From Thermomonospora echinospora (GTDB lineage: Bacteria; Actinomycetota; Actinomycetes; Streptosporangiales; Streptosporangiaceae): a stretch of 64,000 nucleotides of DNA. The stretch spans positions 22,759 to 86,758 of the forward strand of contig NZ_FNVO01000025.1 in the NCBI RefSeq assembly GCF_900108175.1. Reading direction: 5' to 3'. The position numbers and the translations under genes were made by a program. Positions 33,519 through 41,698 of this stretch are shown piece after piece. Position 1 is the stretch's first letter, and the number at the start of each line of letters is the position of its first letter. The notes beneath the pieces were generated by a model that was not told the origin of the DNA, did not search any database, and saw only the letters and a list, made by a program, of their open reading frames with translations.

Positions 33519-34601
33519 ATGTCTGCCCGACGTGACTTCCGTCTGGCGCTGGCGGTCGGCGCGCTTGTGGCCATCACCGCAGTGTGGGGCTCGACCTTCC
33601 CCATCTCCAAGGATCTGCTCACCCGACAGCCGGTCCCGGACTTCCTGGCGCTTCGGTTCCTCACGGCTGCGCTCGTCGTCGGGCTTGTGCGGCCGGGGGC
33701 GCTCCTGCGCGCGGGATGGCGTGTGGTCGGCGTGGGCGTCGGTCTCGGGCTCATCTACTTCACCGGCCAGTACCTGCAGTTCGTTGGTCTACAGCACACC
33801 GCCCCGACGGTGTCCGCCTTCGTCGTGTCCATGTATGTGGTGTTCACCCCTCTCCTGGCCTGCCTGCTCACCCGCAAACTGCCGTCCCCTCGGACCGCCA
33901 TCGCGACGGTTCTCGCAACTGCAGGCGTCGCAGTCATGTCTCTGCGAGGGTTCTCCCTCGGGTGGGGCGAGATGCTCACGGTCTTCGCAGCCTCGCTGTA
34001 CGCCGCCCATATCCTCGCCCTCGGACGCTGGTCACGAGCGCGGACGGCCTACGCGCTCGCCGTTGTGCAACTGGGGACCATGGGACTCGCCTTCCTCGCC
34101 GTTGCATCCATCGATGGCGTGCAACTGCCAGAGGCCCGTGACATCCCGGCCTTCCTCTATCTGGCGATCCTCGCCGGAGGCATTGCACTGCTCGGGCAGA
34201 CCTGGGCCCAAGCCCACCTGCCGGCGCCGACGGTCTCGATCATCATGGTCCTTGAGCCGGTCTGGGCCGGCGTCATCGGCGTATCCGTCTTCGGCGAACG
34301 CCTCGATGCACGAATCATCCTCGGCGGGATACTCATCCTCTTCGCACTGGTCGTCATTACCGATCGCAGCCGGGGCACATACGCGGACGGCGTTCGGCGT
34401 CCCAGATGGCGAAGGCGGCCGACCGGTGTTGCAGCCGGGGCTTCTGTGGTCATCGCCGACGTCGGCACCCAGGCTGTTGCGCCGGACCAGGAGGATGGCC
34501 AGGACGTAGCACGGCGGGCACGTCACGACAAAGCTCGAGACGAACATGATGAGGTGGCAGACCAGCCCGAGGGCTTCGCCGGTGACCGAAGCGCGCTTTG
34601 A
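33519..34601 (+). CDS. EamA/DMT-type transporter with aberrant C-terminal tail
   Basis: Residues 1-285 form a ten-helix drug/metabolite transporter with two EamA repeats (AVWGSTFPISKDLL at the start; SIIMVLEPVWAGVIGVSVFGE in the second). The natural family end is near residue 290 (VVITDRS). The remaining ~70 residues are charged, low-quality sequence reading into IS debris, so the original stop was probably lost in a rearrangement. The transporter may still work. It is the last member of the catabolic operon and may export an intermediate or related metabolite. Confidence 0.82.
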   Translation: MSARRDFRLALAVGALVAITAVWGSTFPISKDLLTRQPVPDFLALRFLTAALVVGLVRPGALLRAGWRVVGVGVGLGLIYFTGQYLQFVGLQHTAPTVSAFVVSMYVVFTPLLACLLTRKLPSPRTAIATVLATAGVAVMSLRGFSLGWGEMLTVFAASLYAAHILALGRWSRARTAYALAVVQLGTMGLAFLAVASIDGVQLPEARDIPAFLYLAILAGGIALLGQTWAQAHLPAPTVSIIMVLEPVWAGVIGVSVFGERLDARIILGGILILFALVVITDRSRGTYADGVRRPRWRRRPTGVAAGASVVIADVGTQAVAPDQEDGQDVARRARHDKARDEHDEVADQPEGFAGDRSAL

Positions 34602-34809
34602 GTACGGATCCGCGCCACCCCGCGCGCCGCGCTGCCGCCCGGGCCCATGAAGCCGGTCTGGTCTCGTCCCCCATCCTTGGCTCCTGCCTCCGGCGGTGGA
34701 GTTCCTTCCCGGTGGGATCGTCCGCTACTGCTGTCCGCTCCGCTGTCGAGGTCTGCGGCAACAGCTTCCGCCTGCGGGCCGAGCAACCGGTCGCCGACCA
34801 CTTCGCCGA

Positions 34810-34893
34810 GAAGCATCCCGGCCGTCCAGGAGCATGCGGACGACTTCGTCCTTGTACTCCTGAGTGAAACGCCGCCTCTGCCGCGCCAGCGAC
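34810..34893 (-). pseudogene. Relic of an IS3-type transposase orfA
   Basis: On the minus strand the sequence reads RRRFTQEYKDEVVRMLLDG, the usual start of IS3-family OrfA helix-turn-helix proteins, then loses frame. It lies in the 34602-35093 gap, which contains only transposase remnants. Confidence 0.5.
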
Positions 34894-34952
34894 TTTCCTT
34901 TCCGGTTCTCTCCAACTGGAGTTGGGGAGTTGTCTGGAAGATTCAGGGCGCC

Positions 34953-35063
34953 TCACTGTGGACACGCCTGTGCCAGCGCATCTGCGCGCTCAACGCCGTG
35001 ATCTGGCACAACTGGTTGATCGACGCCCGGGTCAAGCGGCCACTGATCGCCTATGACCACTGA
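34953..35063 (+). pseudogene. Relic of an IS982-family transposase C-terminus
   Basis: The last 36 codons of an open frame (LCQRICALNAVIWHNWLID, ending RPLIAYDH and a stop) match the characteristic C-terminus of IS982 transposases (IWHNW...SLIAYDH). Nothing upstream belongs to the same gene, so only the tail remains. Confidence 0.65.
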
Positions 35064-35093
35064 CCAGGGCGCTCGACAACCCCCATCAACGAT

Positions 35094-35720
35094 CTAGGCG
35101 TCGGCGGTGCCGAAGGCATGGAGGAAGGTCCGGACGGCCGCACGGGTGATCTCGTGCAGTTCGGCATCGCCGATCTGGCGGGTGCCCATCCGGGTGCGCG
35201 CCTCCAGTGGGCCGGTGAGCAGGGCCATGAACTGTTCGGCCGCCTGGTCGGGGTCGGTGGCGCGCAGGTGTCCGGCGAGGGTGAGCCGTGCCAGCCGGTC
35301 GGCGAGCGCCTGGTTGAGGCGGTGCGGTCCGCTCTCGGTGACGATGTCGAGGAAGTCGGGGAACTGGGTGATCTCCGAGTAGAGCAGCCGTCGTAGGGCG
35401 CAGGAGCGGTCGTCGGTGTGCAGGCGCAGGAGGCGGTGGCCGACGTCCTCCAGGGTGACGCGGAGATCGGGGTCGGGGTCGGCGAGCGGTTCCAGCGCGG
35501 CGAGTCGCTGATGCAACGCGGTCTGGGCCGCGGCCTGCATCGCGTGCCGGAACAGGGTGGCCTTGTCGTTGAGGTGGTTGTACACCGTGGGTTTGGCCAC
35601 GCCCGCCTCATTGGCGATCTCCTGCACGCAGGCCTGGGCGTACCCCTGCCGGGCGAACACGGTGAACGCGCCGTCCAGGATCGCCTGCCGCTTGTCGATC
35701 CGTCCGCGTGAGCTGGCCAT
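35094..35720 (-). CDS. TetR-family regulator of the divergent MFS operon
   Basis: A 208-residue TetR repressor with HTH VQEIANEAGVAKPTVYNHLN and a TetR_C-type ligand domain. It is divergent from an EmrB/QacA-type exporter, with 78 bases between starts containing a matching pair of half-sites, the classical arrangement for repressor control of drug efflux. The ATG at 35718-35720 precedes ASSRGRIDKRQAIL, a normal N-terminus for the family. Confidence 0.92.
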   Translation of the reverse strand: MASSRGRIDKRQAILDGAFTVFARQGYAQACVQEIANEAGVAKPTVYNHLNDKATLFRHAMQAAAQTALHQRLAALEPLADPDPDLRVTLEDVGHRLLRLHTDDRSCALRRLLYSEITQFPDFLDIVTESGPHRLNQALADRLARLTLAGHLRATDPDQAAEQFMALLTGPLEARTRMGTRQIGDAELHEITRAAVRTFLHAFGTADA

Positions 35721-35731
35721 GCCCTGATTGT

Positions 35732-35804
35732 ACTAACTGGTTCAGGCTTACGAACGCGCTGGTTGCATCTGAATCAGTGGGGTAACTAGATTGAACCAAT
35801 GAGT
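35732..35804 (+). promoter_or_regulatory. TetR operator pair and leaderless promoter of the MFS gene
   Basis: ACTAACTGGTTCA (35732-35744) and the inverted TGAACCAATGAGT (35792-35804) match at 11 of 13 positions. TTGCAT and TAGATT are spaced by 18 bases, with the -10 box ending seven bases before the MFS ATG. No ribosome site is present, so the transcript probably begins at or next to the ATG. The second half-site covers the start codon. Confidence 0.55.
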
Positions 35805-37232
35805 TCAAAACAGTCGGACGACCGTCTGGACCCCCGACTCCTGGTGATGATCGCTGTGATCCTGCTCGGCGGGCTGCTGGGCATCCTCAACAGCACGATG
35901 GCCGCCGTCGCCACCGAGACCCTGGCCACGACGTTCGACACCTCGCTCAGCACGGTCGGCTGGGCCTCCACCGGCTTCCTGCTGGCGGTCACCGCCACCA
36001 TCCCGTTCACCACCTGGGCAGTCGACCGGTTCGGCGGCAGGCGGCTGTGGCTGGTCGGCCTGGCGCTGTTCCTGGCGGGATCGCTCGCCGCAGGGCTGGC
36101 CTGGAACGTGGGCAGCCTGATCGCCTTCCGCACCCTGCAGGGCGTCGGCGCCGGACTGCTCGACCCCCTGGTGCTGATCCTGTTGGCCCGCGCCGCCGGC
36201 CCACAACGCGCCGGGCGCGTCATGGGCTTGATGGGCGTGGTGCTGTCGCTGGGGCCGGCCCTGGGGCCGATCGCAGGCGGAGCCCTTCTGGACGGCCTGT
36301 CATGGCGGTGGATGTTCCTGTTCAGCGTGCCCGTCGGAGCGCTCGCCTACCTGCTCGCCCTGCGCGTCGTACCAGCCGATGCTCCGACGGACACCGAGCG
36401 GCCGCGGTTGGACGTCCTGGGGCTGGCCCTGCTCGCACCGGGCTTCACCGCGCTCGTCCTGGCCCTGTCGCAGACGGCCGAGCACGCCGCGTTCACCGCC
36501 TGGCAGGCCTTCCTTCCGCTGATCGTGGGCGTCGTCCTGCTGATCGGGTACGCCGTCCACGCGCTCGGCTCCCGGCGTACGCCGCCGTTGATCGATGTGC
36601 GGCTGTTCGCCTCCCGCGGCTTCACCGCCAGCGTCACCATCATGGGGCTGGGGGGCCTGGCCAACTTCGCGACCCTGTTCGCACTGCCGCTGTACTACCA
36701 GCAGGCGCACGGACACGGCGTGCTCGCAGCCGGGCTGCTGATGGCGCCGGCGGGCCTGGGCGGCGCCATTGCCATGCCGCTGGCGGGAGGATTGTCGGAC
36801 CGGATCGGTGCCCGCGGTCTGGCCGTCGGCGGCGCGCTCCTGGCCGGGCTCAGCGCACTGGCGTTCACCCGGATCGGAGCCGATACCGCCGAGATATGGC
36901 CCGTACTGGCGGCGTTGGCCATCGGCTTGGGCATGGGCTGTTTCAGCGCACCGACCATGGGATCGCTGTATCGCAGCCTGCCCGGCTCCATGGTGGCGCA
37001 GGGCAGCTCCGTGCTCTACATGCTCAACCAGCTCGGCGCCGCACTCGGCGTCGCCCTGGTCACCCTCATCCTGCAGACCTCCGGCGACCCGATCGCCGGC
37101 TTCCACGGCGTCTTCTGGCTCGTCGCCGCCGCCATCGCGGCGGTCCTCGCCGCGACGCGCGTGCTACCCGGCCGTCCCCAGACGCCGGCCGTCCACCCCC
37201 AACCCGTCCCGTCCGGAAAGGCGTCCTCATGA
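35799..37232 (+). CDS. MFS multidrug exporter, DHA2 (EmrB/QacA) type
   Basis: A 477-residue, roughly 14-helix drug:proton antiporter. Typical motifs are WASTGFLLAVTATIPFTTWA, the loop DRFGGRRLWLVGL and motif C-like GPALGPIAGGALLDGLSWRW. The start at 35799 is supported by the leaderless promoter and by the family N-terminus. It is controlled presumably by the divergent TetR. It overlaps the following SDR by four bases. Confidence 0.93.
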   Translation: MSSKQSDDRLDPRLLVMIAVILLGGLLGILNSTMAAVATETLATTFDTSLSTVGWASTGFLLAVTATIPFTTWAVDRFGGRRLWLVGLALFLAGSLAAGLAWNVGSLIAFRTLQGVGAGLLDPLVLILLARAAGPQRAGRVMGLMGVVLSLGPALGPIAGGALLDGLSWRWMFLFSVPVGALAYLLALRVVPADAPTDTERPRLDVLGLALLAPGFTALVLALSQTAEHAAFTAWQAFLPLIVGVVLLIGYAVHALGSRRTPPLIDVRLFASRGFTASVTIMGLGGLANFATLFALPLYYQQAHGHGVLAAGLLMAPAGLGGAIAMPLAGGLSDRIGARGLAVGGALLAGLSALAFTRIGADTAEIWPVLAALAIGLGMGCFSAPTMGSLYRSLPGSMVAQGSSVLYMLNQLGAALGVALVTLILQTSGDPIAGFHGVFWLVAAAIAAVLAATRVLPGRPQTPAVHPQPVPSGKASS

Positions 37233-38020
37233 CAGCGATCGTGATCACCGGTGGCACCGACGGGATGGGCCGCGCCCTGGCCCGCACCTACCTCGACCTC
37301 GGCGACACCGTCGTCATCGTCGGCCGCGACCCCGCCAAGGCCGCCACGCTCCCCAAGGCCCACTTCATCCAGGCCGACCTGAGCCTGGTCGCGGAAAACC
37401 GGCGCGTCATCGAGGAGATCAACGACCGCTACCCCGCCGTGCACGCGCTCGTGCTGTGCGCCCGGTACTTCCGCTCCACCCGGTTCGTCACAGCCGACGG
37501 CTTCGAGGGCACTTTCGCGCTGGAGTACCTCAGCCGGTTCCTGCTCAGCCACGGTCTGCACCGGCCACGCGTCATCGTCAACGTCTCCGGACCCGCGCCC
37601 GGCGTCCCTATCGGCCGCATCTACTGGGACGACCTCATGCTCGAACGCGACTACGACGGCGTCGCCGCCCAGATGCAGGCCGGCCGCGCCAACAACCTGC
37701 TCGGCGTCGCCTTCGCCGCCCGCCATGCCGCCGGCCCCACCCGCTACGTGCTGATCAACCCCGGTCCCGTCTCGACCAGCTTCGCCGGTGAGTACGACCC
37801 GGCCACCGCCGCCCACGTCGCGGCGCTCAAGAGGCACGGCGCCCCCGTTGAGGAAGGCATCAAACCGATCATCGCCCGCATCGACGCCCCACCCGCCGAA
37901 CCGCTCAGCGCCTTCACTCCAGCCGACCGGATCAGCCTGGACAACCCCTCCTTCGCCCCAGGCGACGCCGCCCGCCTTGACGACCTCACCCGCTACCTGC
38001 TGCGCTCCCAGGAGAAGTGA
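37229..38020 (+). CDS. SDR-like NAD(P)-binding oxidoreductase
   Basis: A 263-residue Rossmann-fold protein beginning IVITGGTDGMGRALARTYLD, with VNVSGPAPGVP and later NPGPVSTSF, as in SDRs. In place of the YxxxK pair there is MQAGRANN, as in some retinol-dehydrogenase-like proteins of actinobacteria, so the catalytic mechanism is unclear. It is translationally coupled to the efflux pump (ATGA) and therefore may modify the pump substrate or belong to the same stress response. Confidence 0.83.
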   Translation: MTAIVITGGTDGMGRALARTYLDLGDTVVIVGRDPAKAATLPKAHFIQADLSLVAENRRVIEEINDRYPAVHALVLCARYFRSTRFVTADGFEGTFALEYLSRFLLSHGLHRPRVIVNVSGPAPGVPIGRIYWDDLMLERDYDGVAAQMQAGRANNLLGVAFAARHAAGPTRYVLINPGPVSTSFAGEYDPATAAHVAALKRHGAPVEEGIKPIIARIDAPPAEPLSAFTPADRISLDNPSFAPGDAARLDDLTRYLLRSQEK

Positions 38021-38443
38021 ACCCATGCCCAGACATGGATTGCGGGGTTCAGATCCGTTCCCGTCAGCCCGTACGAGCCGACGCTCGTCCACCCCTCCCG
38101 CAGCTTCGACGACCAGACCCTCCGCCAGGTCGTTCGCGTCCGCGGCGGCGACCGCCTACGTGTACGGCTCAGCAACCTGTACGGCAAGGAACCGCTCACC
38201 ATCGCCCGCACCCGGATCGCACTCCATGCCACCGGATCCGCGATCGTCCCAGGCGTCGACACCGAGGTCACCTTCGGCGGCACCTCCGAGGTGACCATCG
38301 ACGCCGGCGACGCCGTCTCCCAGCCCGCCCCGCCCGACCCTCAAGAGGTCGAGCCCCGCTTCCACCTTTACGAAACGGCGGCCAGGGCAGAGGAGATCCT
38401 GCCGCTGAACGCCGAGGGCCTAGGGTGCTCGAATGTCCGCTGA
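38021..38443 (+). pseudogene. N-terminal fragment of an SGNH/GDSL hydrolase
   Basis: An open frame with no usable start codon reads SPYEPTLVHPSRSFDDQTLR, then VVRVRGGDRLRVRLSNLYG and KEPLTIARTRIAL. This is the N-terminal beta-sandwich common in front of secreted SGNH hydrolases. It stops after ~140 codons, before any GDS catalytic motif. An ATG at 38025 is one base out of frame, suggesting a frameshift plus truncation. Confidence 0.6.
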
Positions 38444-39572
38444 TCTGGAAGCGCAGCCCGAGCCCGTCGAAGTCGAGCTGATCGGTGAATCGGCTGAACC
38501 GGTCGTCAGCGCGCCCCATCGGATTGCCGGTGGCGGGTGGGCGGTGCTGTCGGCGACCGGTGAGCTGCTACTGATGGACGGCCGACTCGCCACGGTCGGA
38601 CGCCTGCCGGTCCCGGAAGGGATCCTCCCTGACGTTCTGGTCTCGGCGGCCGGCCCGAGGTGCCGTGTCGATGTCAGTGTGGACCTGCGGTTTGTGGCGT
38701 TCGCCGCAACCGATCGCATCGTGGTCGTTGATCGCAACGGCGACGTGCAGTGGCAGACGACCCACCCCGTGCCCTCGGTCGACGGTGACGATGTGGCGAG
38801 CTGCGCCGTTTTCACCCCCGACGGCACCTCGCTGTGGGCGTTCGTACCGTGGCTCACGGATGCAGGGGCCGAGCCGACTGGCTCCCAGCAGTTCCCTGCG
38901 TCGTTCAGCGTCGAACGCCGTGTGATCGATGTGGCCGACTGGAGTGCAACGGCCCGTACGGCGACCGGATACCGGTGCCACGGCGAAGTACTCGTCCACC
39001 CCGACGGCAAGCACGCCGGTTATGGAGTGTTCGACGGGCATGACGGCTGGTCGTTTCGGTGGGTGCGCTGGGACGACGGTCACGAGAGGGCCGTTGAGAC
39101 GGGCTCGATGAAACCCGCCGACATCCATCCCAGCGGCCGGCGATGGCTCGCTCATGACGACTGTCTGCTGCTCGCCGGCGACCTCTACGGCGACACGGTG
39201 TCGATCACCCCGGTGGAGGCGGACGAGGAGGACACGGAGGAAGACTGGGAGGACCACCCGTACCACGGTTACGACCTGGACATCTCGGCCGCCTGCCTGA
39301 TCACTGCGGATCTCGTTCTCGCCCGCTGCGACGACCTCATGGAGGATGAGAACCACCCGCACTTGCTGTTCCGGGTGGATCCGTCGCATTCGTACGGGCC
39401 GGTTTCCTACCCGTCGACGAGCAACTTCCGGGAACGCTCGTACCGAGGAGGCGAAGTGGCCATCGCCAGCGCCGGTGACGGGACCTGGCTGACCTTCGCA
39501 CCGGGTGTCGACCGACCGCACACGGGCCGGCTGCAACGGTGGAGGCTGTCCCGGCCGCTCTGCTCCCAGTAA
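38433..39572 (+). CDS. Beta-propeller-like protein of unknown function
   Basis: A 379-residue cytoplasmic protein. Repeated strand patterns such as RIAGGGWAVLSATGELLLMDG, FVAFAATDRIVVVDRNGDVQW and VLVHPDGKHAGYGVFDGHDGW suggest a WD40-like or other beta-propeller. A strongly acidic insertion (ADEEDTEEDWEDH) lies near 270. No enzyme motif, signal peptide or transmembrane helix is seen. The ATG overlaps the end of the SGNH fragment. The function is unknown. Confidence 0.7.
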   Translation: MSADLEAQPEPVEVELIGESAEPVVSAPHRIAGGGWAVLSATGELLLMDGRLATVGRLPVPEGILPDVLVSAAGPRCRVDVSVDLRFVAFAATDRIVVVDRNGDVQWQTTHPVPSVDGDDVASCAVFTPDGTSLWAFVPWLTDAGAEPTGSQQFPASFSVERRVIDVADWSATARTATGYRCHGEVLVHPDGKHAGYGVFDGHDGWSFRWVRWDDGHERAVETGSMKPADIHPSGRRWLAHDDCLLLAGDLYGDTVSITPVEADEEDTEEDWEDHPYHGYDLDISAACLITADLVLARCDDLMEDENHPHLLFRVDPSHSYGPVSYPSTSNFRERSYRGGEVAIASAGDGTWLTFAPGVDRPHTGRLQRWRLSRPLCSQ

Positions 39573-39719
39573 GGGCCGGATCCGCCCGACGTTCCGCGTG
39601 CCTTCACCGACCTGCCCGCCGACATCCGCCGGCTCGTGAACGAAATGATCACCGTCTCCACGCCCCACACGCACCCCTCCCGGGGTTCCCCCCGTTGCTC
39701 GGACACCGGTGGTATGGGG

Positions 39720-40013
39720 TCAGATGACGGTACCGGGTGGCTCGTAGAGCCCTTCGTAAGTGATGACGCTGTGCCTGGGCCTGTGGCGCGGTGAACTGCT
39801 CGGCCTGCGATCTCCGCGGAGCCGGTGCTGTCGCTCGTGGTTGGACCGGGAACGTGGCTCGGTGCGCAGGGTCTCCAGGCATCGGCGGGTGTTCGACAGG
39901 GCGAGGCGGCATAGCTCTTCCCAGCCTCGTACCGCCTCGCTGGTACCGAACCTGACGTCCCACTCGTCGTCTGGCGGTGGGACGGTGACCCTGTCTCCTT
40001 GTTTGGGGCTCAA
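39720..40013 (-). CDS. RelE-like toxin, C-terminus diverged or truncated
   Basis: A 97-residue protein whose first ~65 residues match a RelE/ParE-superfamily toxin group of actinobacteria (DEWDVRFGTSEAVRGWEELC, then NTRRCLETLRT, then RQHRLRGD). Family members normally continue for another ~45 residues of beta-sheet containing the catalytic basic residues. Here the end (PRHRPRHSVITYEGLYEPPG) does not match, so the toxin is probably inactive. It overlaps the antitoxin stop by four bases. Confidence 0.6.
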   Translation of the reverse strand: MSPKQGDRVTVPPPDDEWDVRFGTSEAVRGWEELCRLALSNTRRCLETLRTEPRSRSNHERQHRLRGDRRPSSSPRHRPRHSVITYEGLYEPPGTVI

Positions 40014-40477
40014 GGGGTGACCTCGACGGGATCGAAGTCGCCAGAGGTCGGCCGGAGCGCCTCCTCGTACTCCGTGCGGTCCGCCTTGATCCGTGCGGTG
40101 GCGCGCCAGTTCGTGATGACCTCTTGGGCGTTGGTGTCGAGGTCGAGTTCGGCTGCGTCGGACAGGGCGTCGACCAGTTCCACGGTGAAGGCGCGGACCT
40201 CTTCGGTGCTCAGGTGGCGTGCCCAGGGGAACACGTCGGGCATGGCGAGCAGCAGGGCCCGAGCGCTGGGATCATGCTTCATGAGCGCCAGGAAGATCCG
40301 TGACGCGGTCGTCAGGCTCTCGTCGCGTTGTTCCTCGCGGTCGGCGGCCGTGAGGTAGAAGTCGGGGGCGTCCCGATGGGTCACCCGCAGCCGGCCGAGG
40401 CGCGCTGCGCGCTCGGCTACGGACTTGGGGTTGCGGGACAGGTCGGAGAAGGTCACTGCGTCCGCGGTGGTGCTCAT
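40010..40477 (-). CDS. Phd-like antitoxin of the RelE-type pair
   Basis: A 155-residue protein whose N-terminus resembles Phd/YefM antitoxins (TFSDLSRNPKSVAERAARLG, then VTHRDAPDFYLT). A long helical extension follows that would wrap the toxin. It precedes the toxin gene on the same strand with an ATGA overlap, the normal antitoxin-first order. A short dyad upstream may be its autoregulatory site. Confidence 0.65.
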   Translation of the reverse strand: MSTTADAVTFSDLSRNPKSVAERAARLGRLRVTHRDAPDFYLTAADREEQRDESLTTASRIFLALMKHDPSARALLLAMPDVFPWARHLSTEEVRAFTVELVDALSDAAELDLDTNAQEVITNWRATARIKADRTEYEEALRPTSGDFDPVEVTP

Positions 40478-40490
40478 ACCACCAGCATGC

Positions 40491-40506
40491 TCAGATCATG
40501 TTCTGA
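40491..40506. promoter_or_regulatory. Dyad upstream of the Phd-like antitoxin
   Basis: TCAGA-N6-TCTGA is a perfect inverted repeat 14-29 bases upstream of the antitoxin start, positioned for toxin-antitoxin autoregulation. Confidence 0.4.
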
Positions 40507-40638
40507 AGTCTGTTGTCATGCGTAGCGGGCTGTTGGCATGAACCTGGACTTCCTGTGTCCGTGCAGTCCGCCGCGATTGCTGACTCGCCTGCTCAGTACC
40601 AGTGTGAAACGACCGTCCGCCGCCACGTTGCCGTCAAA

Positions 40639-40669
40639 AACGCCCCGGGCCTAAGGGCTCCGGGGCGTT
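40639..40669 (-). terminator. tRNA-Phe terminator, copy A
   Basis: AACGCCCCGG and its complement flank an 11-base loop. On the minus strand the hairpin is followed by TTTTT, as expected downstream of a leftward tRNA gene. It lies 16 bases beyond the att repeat. Confidence 0.75.
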
Positions 40670-40685
40670 CTGGCTGTTCAGGGGT

Positions 40686-40729
40686 GGTGGGCAGGGGCGG
40701 GGTCGAACCGCCGACCTTCCGCTTTTCAG
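40686..40729 (-). repeat. attachment-site repeat A (3' half of tRNA-Phe)
   Basis: A 44-base sequence identical to copies at 41699 and 56513. Read on the minus strand it runs from the anticodon loop CTGAAAA (anticodon GAA) through the T-arm GGCGG-TTCGACC-CCGCC to the acceptor end CCTGCCCACC. This is the 3' half of tRNA-Phe. The 5' half is absent on its right, so it is not a gene but the duplicated end left by site-specific integration. Confidence 0.82.
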
Positions 40730-40845
40730 AAGTACCAACCCCCCAGCCGCACGGCCGTCCGCCGAGGCTGGACGGCTGCCGGGGTGCGTCGGTGGCTGCC
40801 GACGCTTGCCGCCGTTGCTGTCGGCCTGGGTGGCGCGCGGAGCGG

Positions 40846-41175
40846 TTAGGCCACCTTGACCGAGTGGGGGCCTACGCTGATGGTGATGTCGAGGTGCCCC
40901 CCGAGGGCTGCGGCGTAGGCGCGGAGGGTTTCCAGCTCCATGGCTTTGATGTCGCCGTTCTCGATCTGGGAGATCCGGGACTGGGAGACGCCGAGGATCT
41001 GGGCGACCTCGGCCTGGGTCTTGCCGATGGCCTTGCGGAGCTCCTTGAGGTGGTGGCCGGCCACATAGGCGTCCAACTCGGCACGGGCCCGTTCCCGGCG
41101 CTCGGGATCGGCCAGTTCGGGGTGACGGCGGTGCGCTTCGGCCTTGATGTCCTGCCAGCGGCGTCCGGTGCTCAT
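40846..41175 (-). CDS. XRE-family antitoxin (HigA-like)
   Basis: A 109-residue protein with a canonical HTH_3 domain in its C-terminal half (KTQAEVAQILGVSQSRISQI, then ENGDIKAMELETLRAYAAAL). It follows the toxin gene with a four-base overlap, the reversed toxin-first order typical of HigBA/RelE-XRE systems. The antitoxin both neutralises the toxin and represses the operon. This pair is the only content of the 1-kb interval between att copies A and B. Confidence 0.88.
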   Translation of the reverse strand: MSTGRRWQDIKAEAHRRHPELADPERRERARAELDAYVAGHHLKELRKAIGKTQAEVAQILGVSQSRISQIENGDIKAMELETLRAYAAALGGHLDITISVGPHSVKVA

Positions 41176-41546
41176 CGTCCGGCCTCCTTGTCCTTGGTGG
41201 CCCGGTACTCGGCGTAGCGGGCTTCGGCCAGTGGGATGGCCTCGTCGTACCAACGAGACCACTGTCCGGCCTTGTCTCCTGCGACCAGGAAGATCGCTGC
41301 GCGATCGGGGTCGAAGACGAACAGCATCCGGATCTCCGATCGTCCCCGGGAGCCCGGTCTCAGCTCCTTGAGGTTGCGCAGCGCGCTGTGTTCCAGGGTG
41401 TCGACGAGCGGTCGTCCCAGCGTCGGCCCGACCTCCGCCAGCCGGTCGATGGCCTGCTCGATCAGCGCCGCGGTGTCCACATCCGACTCGCACAGCTTGA
41501 GGAACCAGCTCTCGACCGGTTCGAGGAGGATGACATCCCAGGCCAC
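41172..41546 (-). CDS. RelE/HigB-like toxin (phage Gp49-type)
   Basis: A 124-residue toxin of the RelE superfamily. It starts WDVILLEPVESWFLKL and has the central LKELRPGSRGRSEIRMLFVFDP strand region with basic residues used for mRNA cleavage at the ribosome, then WSRWYDEAIPLAEARYAEY. It looks complete. It is co-transcribed with the XRE antitoxin downstream. Confidence 0.86.
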   Translation of the reverse strand: MAWDVILLEPVESWFLKLCESDVDTAALIEQAIDRLAEVGPTLGRPLVDTLEHSALRNLKELRPGSRGRSEIRMLFVFDPDRAAIFLVAGDKAGQWSRWYDEAIPLAEARYAEYRATKDKEAGR

Positions 41547-41652
41547 TACGCCAATATAACCTCTGGCTCATATCCTGGCGCCGGATTCGGCGCGAGGTGA
41601 GCCGGGAGGACGACCGTCCGCTCCCCGGAAGCATGCGGTTGCTGTCAACAAC

Positions 41653-41683
41653 AACGCCCCGGGCCGCATGGCTCCGGGGCGTT
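41653..41683 (-). terminator. tRNA-Phe terminator, copy B
   Basis: The same AACGCCCCGG hairpin as copy A with a diverged loop. On the minus strand it is followed by TTGTTGTTG. It lies 15 bases beyond att repeat B. Confidence 0.7.
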
Positions 41684-41698
41684 CTGGCTGCTTGGAGA

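Noticed and set aside
34032..34547. Leftward frame with hydrophobic start (MFVSSFVVTCPPCYVLAILL) opposite the EamA gene
   Set aside because: It is mostly antisense to the well-supported permease and has no family match. The hydrophobic start is probably chance or debris at the rearrangement point.
40686..40729. A functional tRNA gene at any of the three att copies
   Set aside because: Only the 3' half (anticodon loop onward) is present in all three. The right flanks do not contain the D-arm or a 5' acceptor strand able to pair with CCTGCCC.
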